64,000 nt of DNA from Emticicia sp037153985 (GTDB taxonomy: Bacteria; Bacteroidota; Bacteroidia; Cytophagales; Spirosomataceae), in NCBI RefSeq assembly GCF_037153985.1, contig NZ_JBBAYI010000011.1, positions 124,001 through 188,000 on the forward strand, written 5' to 3'. A program made the translations under genes and the position numbers. Positions 34,344 through 41,875 of the stretch are shown in pieces. The notes under the pieces are model-generated. The model was not told the origin of the DNA and did no database searches. It saw only the letters and a program-made list of their open reading frames with translations. The first letter of the stretch is position 1; each line of letters starts with the position of its first letter.

Positions 34344-35020
34344 AAATGCTTATAGCTTTTGGTGATTCCCATAAATGTGGCATAATGGGCAAAGCCGTAT
34401 ATAACTTTGTTGATAATCTGGTCGTAAGGAACTTTGATGATGAATTTAAAATAAACTTCGGTAACTGTTAATAAACAAAAGCTTAATACGCCAGCTAAAA
34501 CCCAGATATAGCTACTTTTATTGGTTTTTCGTAATAGGGCCGTTGTATAAAACAAGGCAAGAAAAACCATATAGATAATAGAGACAAAAAAATAATCGGG
34601 CGGAATTTTAGAAAAAGCAAGCAAAATAGGGGAAATAATAAAAAGCATATTCAGCATTATTTTCCCTAATTCTTTAAGTGAAGAAGTAAAAACAGCCTCC
34701 CGACGAATGGTGGCGATGAAAAAAGAGTAACTCAGAATAAAAAAACAAAGAGATATTATAGTAAAAGTAATGGTCTTAATCTCAAATATAATATCGGCAA
34801 TAAAGGCCAGTAAAAGGCCGACAGAATAGGTATAGTCTTTGAGTTTGTAATGCCCCCTGCGACCTAAATAATAGAATATTAATAAGCAAAGAGCAGGCAA
34901 ACCTGCCAGAAAAAATAGCCAATCCTTATGCGTCACATAAGATGTGATATCCAATATACAACAAAGTATATAAATCAGTTTTAGTCTAGTGGGCATTTCG
35001 TAATGAGTAGAAAAGGACAA
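34322..35020 (-). CDS. YhhN-like (lysoplasmalogenase family) membrane protein
   Basis: 232 residues with seven to eight hydrophobic helices spread through the whole length. The overall pattern and the LLLAFIADIIFEI segment (in the place of the GDVxL motif) and final YGFAHYATFMGITKS resemble the YhhN/TMEM86 family, whose animal members hydrolyse lysoplasmalogen. Identity is low and the bacterial role is not settled. Two start choices: ATG 35020 or ATG 34996, the latter just before the first helix. Convergent overlap of 22 bases with the VOC gene. Confidence 0.6.
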   Translation of the reverse strand: MSFSTHYEMPTRLKLIYILCCILDITSYVTHKDWLFFLAGLPALCLLIFYYLGRRGHYKLKDYTYSVGLLLAFIADIIFEIKTITFTIISLCFFILSYSFFIATIRREAVFTSSLKELGKIMLNMLFIISPILLAFSKIPPDYFFVSIIYMVFLALFYTTALLRKTNKSSYIWVLAGVLSFCLLTVTEVYFKFIIKVPYDQIINKVIYGFAHYATFMGITKSYKHFYVPTEK

Positions 35021-35118
35021 CTTTTAACAAAAATACCTTATTTTTAGTAATATTAAACAGATATAAGGCTTTTGTTAATTGTAAAAAAACAAAAATGTAA
35101 TCAAAATGTTTAAATATT

Positions 35119-35150
35119 TTGAAAAAGCAACTAGTACAACCTTACTTTTG
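35119..35150 (+). promoter_or_regulatory. Bacteroidota-type promoter for osmC
   Basis: TTTTG (TTG at 35119-35121) and TACTTTTG (35143-35150) are 21 bases apart, a near-perfect TTG-N19-21-TAnnTTTG promoter. It lies 36 bases before the OsmC ATG, so transcription would start about 29 bases upstream of the gene. Confidence 0.7.
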
Positions 35151-35185
35151 CTTTTAAAAAATTGTAAATCTAAAAATTCAACAAA

Positions 35186-35596
35186 ATGAAAAGAAACGCA
35201 ACCGCCTTTTGGCAAGGAACAGGTAAAGAAGGTAACGGGCACTTAACCACCCAAAGCACAGTTTTAAATCAGACACAGTATTCTTTTAACTCTCGTTTTG
35301 CTGAGGGCGTAGGCACCAATCCTGAAGAACTAGTGGCAGCCGCTCATGCTGGTTGTTTTACCATGAAACTGAGTTTTAACCTTTCTGGTGCCGGATTTAC
35401 TCCTGAGAGCCTAGAAACCAAATGCGAAATTACTTTCGAAAATGGTGAAATTACTCTTTCTCACCTGATTCTGACGGCAAAAGTGCCTGATATTTCAAAA
35501 GAAAAATTCGATGAACTCGTGGCTGACGCTGAAGCTAATTGTCCAATTTCGAAGTTGTTGAATACCAAAATAACAGTTGACGCTACACTTGCATAA
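35186..35596 (+). CDS. OsmC family peroxiredoxin
   Basis: 136 residues, the length of the OsmC group. Both catalytic cysteines are visible: Cys57 in AAHAGCFTMKL and Cys119 in ANCPISKLL, with the N-terminal RNATAFWQGTGKEGNGHL signature. These enzymes reduce organic hydroperoxides in the cytoplasm using a two-cysteine mechanism. Single gene with its own good promoter and terminator. Confidence 0.92.
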   Translation: MKRNATAFWQGTGKEGNGHLTTQSTVLNQTQYSFNSRFAEGVGTNPEELVAAAHAGCFTMKLSFNLSGAGFTPESLETKCEITFENGEITLSHLILTAKVPDISKEKFDELVADAEANCPISKLLNTKITVDATLA

Positions 35597-35612
35597 ATAA
35601 TAGGTTTATTCA

Positions 35613-35649
35613 GAGGGTATCATGTTTGCATTATACCCTCGTTTTTTTT
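35613..35649. terminator. Intrinsic terminator after osmC
   Basis: Perfect 8-bp stem GAGGGTAT/ATACCCTC with a twelve-base loop (35613-35640) followed by G and a run of eight T. The convergent aminotransferase-like gene ends at 35669 and may use it in reverse. Confidence 0.85.
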
Positions 35650-35668
35650 AATAATCAATTGAGGTATC

Positions 35669-36841
35669 TCATTTGGTGAGACTTTTTTCTAAAACTTCGG
35701 TTAAAGCCCATAAATCGTTTTCTGTATTATAGATATTGGGCGAAACCCGAATAGCTACTGCACGATTTGAAATAATAATTCTGTGTTTAAGTAATGTATC
35801 AGTAAAAATCTGATTATCAATGCCATCGGGTAATGAAATGCCCAACAAATGGCTTCCTCTGAAAGCCTCTGCTTCAAGGTTACAGCCTAGTTTTACCAGT
35901 GCTTCAATTGGTTTCTGAGTAATTTGCTGGCAATAAGCCTGAATGTTATCAACGCCCCAATCTAAAATCTGGCTGAGCGAGTTTTCCAACATAGGCATTT
36001 GTATAAACTGTGAATATTCGCCTGAGTTATACCGCTGAGCCATCGGACGATACGCTTGTTCGTAGTTGATTAATCTGGCAAAATTATCACTATTAGCGCG
36101 GTTAAGCCATGATTCTTCCACAGGTTTTCCTTCATCAAAAAACGCTCCAAAATAAGCTAGTCCGATGCCATAAGGCCCTAAAAGCCATTTATAGCCTGCT
36201 GTAATAACAGCGTCGGGCTGTATGTTTTCCACATCAAAGTTCATAGCCCCGAGCGATTGCGTAGCATCCACTACCAGCAAAGCTCCTACCGCTTTGCAGC
36301 GTTCTGAAATTTGTTTCAAATCAAATTTTACCCCATAAATCCAGTGTACATGAGGAACTACTATCATGGCGGTTTCATGGGTAATGGCATTCAGGATACG
36401 CTCATTCCAGATTTTGCCGCGATTCTCGGTTTTTTCTGGTTTTGAAATGGTCAGGTACTCAAGTGATAGCTCTTTGCTTATCCGCTCAAAAGCATATACA
36501 TTGTTCGGGAATTCATCCTGAATCAGAATAATATGTTTCTTTTGTTGAATGGCTGGTAAACGATGCAAATTATTGGCTACTACCGCCAAGCCATACGAAA
36601 CCGATGTTATAATTGCTACTCTCTGCGGGTGTTTTATGTTTATCAGGCGCGAAAAAAGCTGGCGCACATGGTCAGCGGTTTCGAAATGATTTTGTGGGCT
36701 GATACTAAAAGGACGGCTTGCTTTCAGTAGCATTCCTTCTGAGCCTTTTTCAATTGAGCTTTTGAGCATAGGTGAATAGGCTGCTCCATTCAAATAAGTG
36801 ACGCCTTCGTCGAGGGCAAACAAATTTATCTGATTAGTCAT
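35669..36841 (-). CDS. Class V aminotransferase-like PLP enzyme
   Basis: 390 residues from ATG 36841 (an in-frame ATG at 36871 lies deeper inside the upstream gene). PLP-binding Lys218 in ITAGYKWLLGPYG and VVDATQSLGAMNFD with the cofactor-binding Asp mark the class V fold (cysteine desulfurase/isopenicillin N epimerase-like/kynureninase relatives). Cytoplasmic. Its start overlaps the stop of the D-amino-acid dehydrogenase by eight bases, so it is the last gene of the hydroxyproline operon. No PLP enzyme is needed in the standard hydroxyproline route; it may act on a related amino acid or scavenged nitrogen. Exact reaction unknown. Confidence 0.85.
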   Translation of the reverse strand: MTNQINLFALDEGVTYLNGAAYSPMLKSSIEKGSEGMLLKASRPFSISPQNHFETADHVRQLFSRLINIKHPQRVAIITSVSYGLAVVANNLHRLPAIQQKKHIILIQDEFPNNVYAFERISKELSLEYLTISKPEKTENRGKIWNERILNAITHETAMIVVPHVHWIYGVKFDLKQISERCKAVGALLVVDATQSLGAMNFDVENIQPDAVITAGYKWLLGPYGIGLAYFGAFFDEGKPVEESWLNRANSDNFARLINYEQAYRPMAQRYNSGEYSQFIQMPMLENSLSQILDWGVDNIQAYCQQITQKPIEALVKLGCNLEAEAFRGSHLLGISLPDGIDNQIFTDTLLKHRIIISNRAVAIRVSPNIYNTENDLWALTEVLEKSLTK

Positions 36842-38108
36842 ATCTTTCTGGGTCGTAGAGCGAAATATCAATACTTGGCTGTTGTTGGGTAATTATTTCC
36901 TGTACCAGTTTTCCGGTAGCAGGGGCGAGGCTTAAACCCATCATGGCATGGCCCGAAGCAATAATCAGGTTCTTGTATTTTTGTGTACGCCCTATATAAG
37001 GCAGCCCATCGGGCGAACAAGGCCGTAAACCATACCAGACTTTATCTTGTGCGGGTACCTCAATTGGGTAGTCAGGAAAAAACGCTGGCACGGCTTTGAT
37101 AATACCTCTTACACGATTCATGTTTATATGAGAATTAATGCCGCTTATCTCCATAGTACCTCCAAACCTGATAAGGTTTTCTGCCATTGGCGTAATGGCT
37201 ACACGGGCTTCGAGCAAAATGGAAGGAATGTTGAGTTGCTTGCCTGCTACTTGCTGGTATGTGGTGCTGTATCCTTTACCTGCCTGCATAGGCAAGTTAA
37301 TGTTCAGTTGCCGAGCTAGTATAGGCGACCACGAGCCTGTGGCAATTACCAGTTCTTCAACCGCAATAGTGTTGCCCGTTTGTGTTCTGATACTGCTGAT
37401 AGTGTTGCCATTAATATCAAACCCTGTTATTTCGGTGTCGTTTAAAAAACTCACACCCGATTTCTGTAATAAGTCTTTTAAGTTTTTTATGAGAATGTTC
37501 GGGTAAAGATGTGCATCACCCGGATAATACACGGCACCGGCTACGTCAGGCTTAATTTCAGGTTCTAACTGGTGTAATTCTGGCACTGATAAAACCTTTG
37601 CTTCTATGCCTAGTTTATTAGCGGTTTCGGCCACTGATGCCTCTTCATCAAAAGAATGCTGGGTTTTGCAAAGCATCATTAAGCCTTTTTCGGCAAATGC
37701 AAAGTCAAAACCTGTTTCGCTGGCAAAAGTCTGGTAAAGTTTTTTGCTCAATAAGCTGATGTCACGCAAGGCAGGCATAGCTTTTGACACCTGTTTGTTA
37801 TTGGCTGCCTGATAGAATTTTAAACCCCATGTGAGCAAGTCCCAGTTGAGGCGTGGCTTTACATAGAAAGGGCTCTCGGCATTAAACATCCATCTGATTC
37901 CTTTCTCTATCATGCCGGGTACTGCCAGCGGAATAAAATGGCTAGGGACTATCATGCCGGCATTGCCGTACGAACAGCCATCAGAGCCATCGGTTTTTTC
38001 GACGATAGTAATTTGATAACCATTTTGCTGAAGGTAATAAGCTGAATATAAACCTATAACGCCTCCGCCTATAATAACAACCCGAGGTAAGTTATTTTGC
38101 TTAGCCAT
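36834..38108 (-). CDS. FAD-dependent D-amino-acid (cis-4-hydroxy-D-proline) dehydrogenase
   Basis: 424 residues of the DadA/DAAO fold. N-terminal Rossmann motif VVIIGGGVIGLYSAYYLQQNG, then TDGSDGCSYGNAGMIVPSH typical of DadA, and C-terminal GLRPCSPDGLPYIGRTQ and GHAMMGLSLAPATGKLV for FAD and substrate binding. Next to a hydroxyproline epimerase and deaminase, the natural substrate is cis-4-hydroxy-D-proline, oxidised to 1-pyrroline-4-hydroxy-2-carboxylate at or near the membrane with electrons going to the quinone pool. Third gene of the minus-strand operon, 26 bases after the epimerase. Confidence 0.88.
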   Translation of the reverse strand: MAKQNNLPRVVIIGGGVIGLYSAYYLQQNGYQITIVEKTDGSDGCSYGNAGMIVPSHFIPLAVPGMIEKGIRWMFNAESPFYVKPRLNWDLLTWGLKFYQAANNKQVSKAMPALRDISLLSKKLYQTFASETGFDFAFAEKGLMMLCKTQHSFDEEASVAETANKLGIEAKVLSVPELHQLEPEIKPDVAGAVYYPGDAHLYPNILIKNLKDLLQKSGVSFLNDTEITGFDINGNTISSIRTQTGNTIAVEELVIATGSWSPILARQLNINLPMQAGKGYSTTYQQVAGKQLNIPSILLEARVAITPMAENLIRFGGTMEISGINSHINMNRVRGIIKAVPAFFPDYPIEVPAQDKVWYGLRPCSPDGLPYIGRTQKYKNLIIASGHAMMGLSLAPATGKLVQEIITQQQPSIDISLYDPERYD

Positions 38109-38134
38109 GAAATGAACGTATCTTTAATGTTGTT

Positions 38135-39136
38135 TTATATAACCTGAAAACCGAAAGCGTAGGGGTCATCTTGGTCATCAATCGTAATGGTATTGTTGCC
38201 GTATACCCTGGCCCAGCCTTCAATACTTGGGTAAATTGCGTCGAAATTACCCACTTTGGTGGTGCCTTCTATACGCCCAATAAATTTGCTCCCAATAATG
38301 CTTTCATGAATAAATTCATCGCCTTGTTTCAGTTTGCCTTTAGCGGCCCACTGGGCCATACGTGCCGAAGTACCTGTGCCACAGGGGGAGCGGTCAATGG
38401 CTTTGTCGCCATAAAAAACTGCGTTACGTGCCGTTGAAGCAGGGTCAATCGTTTTGCCTGTCCACTCAATATGGCTTAAACCGTTAATGGTTGGGTTTTC
38501 GGGGTGAACAAACGAATGCTTTGCATTGATACGTTCACGTAGCACCCTTGCCCAACTGATTAGCTGGTCGGCTTTGAAGTGCTCAAGACCCGGAAAATTC
38601 TCTTGCACATCAACAATGGCGTAATAATTCCCGCCATAGGCTACATCTACTTTCAGCAGGCCGAGGTCAGGGCATTCTACTTCAATATTTTCGGCTGCCA
38701 GAAAAGAGGCGACATTGGTTAGTTTTACTGACTTAACTTTGTTGCCTTCTTGTTTGTATTCTATCATAACTAATCCGGCAGGTGCTTCCATTCTGACGAA
38801 TCCGGGTTTTTTAGGCTGAATTAAGCCATGCTCAATGGCAATTGTAATAGTTCCAATAGTGCCATGCCCACACATTGGCAAGCAACCACTGGTTTCAATA
38901 AATAATACGGCAACATCGTTCTGAGGGTCATGTGGCGGATACAATATACTGCCCGACATCATGTCGTGTCCACGAGGTTCAAACATCAACCCTTTCCGAA
39001 TCCAGTCGTACTCACGCAGAAAATGCTGTCTTTTCTCTGACATATTTTTGCCTTCCAGCACAGGGCCGCCACCTGCCACCAGCCTCACCGGATTTCCGCA
39101 GGTATGGGCATCAATACAAAAAAAAGTCTTGGTCAT
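38135..39136 (-). CDS. 4-hydroxyproline epimerase (proline racemase family)
   Basis: 333 residues. Converts trans-4-hydroxy-L-proline to cis-4-hydroxy-D-proline without cofactor. Both catalytic cysteines are visible: Cys89 in LPMCGHGTIGT and Cys252 in DRSPCGTGTSARMA. Further family landmarks are FFCIDAHTCGNPVRLV and EPRGHDMMSG. The presence of two Cys (not Cys/Thr as in 3-hydroxyproline dehydratases) supports epimerase activity. The context of hydroxyproline deaminase and D-amino-acid dehydrogenase agrees. Six bases separate it from the deaminase gene. Confidence 0.93.
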   Translation of the reverse strand: MTKTFFCIDAHTCGNPVRLVAGGGPVLEGKNMSEKRQHFLREYDWIRKGLMFEPRGHDMMSGSILYPPHDPQNDVAVLFIETSGCLPMCGHGTIGTITIAIEHGLIQPKKPGFVRMEAPAGLVMIEYKQEGNKVKSVKLTNVASFLAAENIEVECPDLGLLKVDVAYGGNYYAIVDVQENFPGLEHFKADQLISWARVLRERINAKHSFVHPENPTINGLSHIEWTGKTIDPASTARNAVFYGDKAIDRSPCGTGTSARMAQWAAKGKLKQGDEFIHESIIGSKFIGRIEGTTKVGNFDAIYPSIEGWARVYGNNTITIDDQDDPYAFGFQVI

Positions 39137-39142
39137 GGCTAA

Positions 39143-40048
39143 TTAAATTTGAGGTAAAACGGGTCTTTTGGCCAGTGCATCGTTAATGATTTTCAGCACT
39201 CTTTCACGTTCTTCGCCTACAAGTGGTAAGCGTGGCTCGCGTACCCACTCAGTACCCAAGCCCGTAGCAACTTCGGCTAATTTGATATTTTGTACAAATT
39301 TAGTTGAAACATCGAGGTGCATGAGCGGAAAATGCCAGCGGTAAATAGCCCGTGCTTCTTCGATACGCCCTTGTTTTACGAGTTCGTAAATGACAACACT
39401 TTCACGCGGGAAAGCATCAACTAAGCCAGCAACCCAGCCATCGGCACCCATTACAAGGCTCTCAAAAGCCAAATCGTCAACGCCAGAAAGTATCTTGAAT
39501 CTGTTGCCAAATTCATTGATAATATCTGTCATGTAACGAATATCACCCGTCGATTCTTTCATGGCTTCAAAGTGCGGATTCGCCGCAAGGTCATGAAACA
39601 TCGGAATAGAAATGAAGGTTTTGTAAGCCAGAGGATTATTATAAGCCATCACTGGGAGGTCGGTCGAATCAGCCACTTTGTGCAGATAATGCAATGTTTC
39701 TCTGTCGTCAGAAGGGTACCTCATAGGCGGAAGCAGCATAAAGCCTTCGGCACCTGTTTGTTCGCAGGCTTTCGCAAAAGCAATGGCTTCACGCGTGATG
39801 CACTCGGCAATACAAATAACTAATGGTACTCGCCCTGCAATGGTATTTTTGGCGGTTTCAAGTAATGTTAGTTTTTCATCGTTAGTTAAAGTGCCATTTT
39901 CACCTAACGAACCACAGATAATAATGCCATGTACACCTGCTTTTATTTGCTCGTTGATGTTAAACGAGAAAGTTTCGAGGTCAAGACTTTCGTCCTGAAA
40001 AAACTTAGTGGTAACTGCTGGGTAAACGCCTGTCCAGGAAGGTTTCAT
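39143..40048 (-). CDS. DapA-family 1-pyrroline-4-hydroxy-2-carboxylate deaminase
   Basis: 301 residues, a TIM barrel of the dihydrodipicolinate synthase/N-acetylneuraminate lyase family. Schiff-base Lys164 is in FEAMKESTGDIRY, with GSLGENGTLT for the carboxylate-binding loop and MAYNNPLAYK for the conserved Tyr. In hydroxyproline clusters this enzyme removes ammonia from 1-pyrroline-4-hydroxy-2-carboxylate to give 2-oxoglutarate semialdehyde. First gene of the operon, divergent from the AraC regulator at 40218. Confidence 0.85.
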   Translation of the reverse strand: MKPSWTGVYPAVTTKFFQDESLDLETFSFNINEQIKAGVHGIIICGSLGENGTLTNDEKLTLLETAKNTIAGRVPLVICIAECITREAIAFAKACEQTGAEGFMLLPPMRYPSDDRETLHYLHKVADSTDLPVMAYNNPLAYKTFISIPMFHDLAANPHFEAMKESTGDIRYMTDIINEFGNRFKILSGVDDLAFESLVMGADGWVAGLVDAFPRESVVIYELVKQGRIEEARAIYRWHFPLMHLDVSTKFVQNIKLAEVATGLGTEWVREPRLPLVGEERERVLKIINDALAKRPVLPQI

Positions 40049-40088
40049 ATCTATAAATATTGAAATATATGTTGAGGTTTTATCATTG

Positions 40089-40189
40089 CAAAACTAGCTA
40101 ACTTGCCATACATAAACTTATCTTTATTATGCCATTGCTTATACTTTTTTACCCCAAATGTTTGTCAGATAAAAAATATAAAGATAAAT
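40089..40189. promoter_or_regulatory. Hydroxyproline operon promoter with candidate AraC-type operator half-sites
   Basis: On the minus strand TAGTTTTG (40089-40096) is a good -7 box for the operon starting at 40048. A TTG at -33 is missing; in that place is ACTTATCTTTA (40116-40126), which recurs inverted with one mismatch as TAAAGATAAAT at 40179-40189, just before the AraC gene. A divergent intergenic region with two inverted half-sites, one at the -33 position, fits an activator that replaces the -33 contact and also controls its own gene. Inference from layout. Confidence 0.45.
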
Positions 40190-40217
40190 TAGTATCTGTT
40201 ATTGAAATAATTCCAGA

Positions 40218-41084
40218 ATGAAGCCACTGCTATTCAGAATTCCCAAGACCGAGGTTGAATCGTTCAGAGTACAGGTTGACGACCTGCCACATTTTTATGA
40301 TACGCTGCATTTTCATCCTGAATGGCAGATAACGCTGATGCTCGAAGGTACAGGAACACATTTTGTGGGCGATAAAGTAGCGCGGTTTCAGCCTTATGAT
40401 ATTTATTTTCTGGGTAGTAATCTGCCCCATGTGTTTCGGAATGACAAAGAATATTATACAAGTCGTTTAAGGGCACATTCGGTTTCTGTTTATTTCAGGG
40501 GGGATATTCTGGGCGAACATTTCTTTGATATACCCGAAACCCAGCATTTGAAAATATTACTGAGCGAGTCGTCGAGGGGGTTCCGAATACGGAACAATGA
40601 AGCTAATGCGTTAACACAGCTAATAGAATCGATTGCTGAAAAACAAGGCTTTGAAAAACTGCTGACTTTCCTTAAGATTCTGGACGAAATTTCTGTTTCT
40701 CCCCAAAAAGAATTTCTGTCGAGTATTACTTATCAGAATACCAGAAAAGAACTCGATAATCAGCGGATTAATGCTGTATTTGAGTTTTTAATGCAGCATT
40801 ATGCCCGAGAAATCATACTCGACGAAGTAGCCGAAATCGCCAATATGACCCCCAACGCTTTCTGTCGTTTTTTTAAATTACGAACCCGAAAAACTTTTTC
40901 GGCTTTTCTGAACGACATTCGTATCGGGCATGCCTGCCGTATGCTACAAAGCGGCAATAGTAGTGTACTGGAAATCTGCTTTGCCAGTGGATTTAATAAT
41001 GTGTCTAACTTTAACAGGCAATTTAAGCAACGTATGAAGATGGCTCCCGGGCTGTATCTGCGGCAGTACGATTCGGCCAGATAA
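40218..41084 (+). CDS. AraC family transcriptional regulator with cupin sensor domain
   Basis: 288 residues. N-terminal cupin-like effector domain (about 15-95; YDTLHFHPEWQITLMLEGTG and FQPYDIYFLGSNLPHVF) and C-terminal double helix-turn-helix (about 190-285; LDEVAEIANMTPNAFCRFFK and VLEICFASGFNNVSNFNRQFK). Divergent from the hydroxyproline operon, which it probably activates upon binding hydroxyproline or a derivative. Alternative: a sugar-type regulator unrelated to the operon, less likely from position. Confidence 0.88.
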   Translation: MKPLLFRIPKTEVESFRVQVDDLPHFYDTLHFHPEWQITLMLEGTGTHFVGDKVARFQPYDIYFLGSNLPHVFRNDKEYYTSRLRAHSVSVYFRGDILGEHFFDIPETQHLKILLSESSRGFRIRNNEANALTQLIESIAEKQGFEKLLTFLKILDEISVSPQKEFLSSITYQNTRKELDNQRINAVFEFLMQHYAREIILDEVAEIANMTPNAFCRFFKLRTRKTFSAFLNDIRIGHACRMLQSGNSSVLEICFASGFNNVSNFNRQFKQRMKMAPGLYLRQYDSAR

Positions 41085-41255
41085 AATTTAATAACAATAA
41101 GTTTGTTTGCTTGGGCTTGTATGGTATAGTTTTTGACTCACTAGTTCAGTATTGCTGATGACTAAAAATTTTGACAAATGTAAAACCATATCGTATGTTT
41201 TGCGTATATACCTTATAATAAAAACACAATTTAGTCATAGTTAATATATTGAAAT

Positions 41256-41621
41256 ATGTTTGAAACTCATCAGTTTAATCCGGTTCTTGATAAAGATTTT
41301 ATTCTGGAAAATTACGATTCTGAAGATTATTTGCTAGAGGTTTTTGGCGATTTTTTATCTATTATGCCCGAAGAAATAGAAGAAATAAAAACTTTACAGG
41401 CAATTAATGATAAGGATAAAATATTGAAAAAAATCCACTCTATTAGTCCGGCAGTAGGTTTTGTGGGAGGCATAGAGTTGTCAGACAGGATGAAAAAATT
41501 TGAAGTAAAAGCTAAAAATGACCCCAACTTTGATGTAAACAATGCGGAGTCAAATAAATTATTTGCTGATATTGATGCGTTCATAAATATTATTCAGGAG
41601 GAGGCCAGCCAATTAAGTTAA
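41256..41621 (+). CDS. Hpt (histidine phosphotransfer) domain protein
   Basis: 121 residues, helical. Phosphoacceptor candidate His61 in LKKIHSISPAVGFVGG corresponds to the HxLKGxxxxxG motif of Hpt domains, with Ser-Pro in place of Lys-Gly. The protein is otherwise acidic and soluble. Located 254 bases upstream of a large hybrid kinase lacking its own Hpt, so it likely carries phosphate from the kinase receiver to another regulator. Confidence 0.8.
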   Translation: MFETHQFNPVLDKDFILENYDSEDYLLEVFGDFLSIMPEEIEEIKTLQAINDKDKILKKIHSISPAVGFVGGIELSDRMKKFEVKAKNDPNFDVNNAESNKLFADIDAFINIIQEEASQLS

Positions 41622-41875
41622 CTTTATTTACATGTCAGGCTGTATTTATGGAAGGTAATTATTGAAAATCGGGTAATTATCACGAATACCTTTTTGCTGC
41701 CTAAAATCTGAAATTTTCTTAAGTTACTGCAATCATTATTACGTATTAAAATTATTTATTTCAGGCTATTTTACTCAATAGCTTGGCTTGATTTTTGCTT
41801 TATTTCTGGTAACAGATGTCTTAATATTATCTAGGCACTTATATACCCAATTATAAGCCTCAAAATAATACACAA

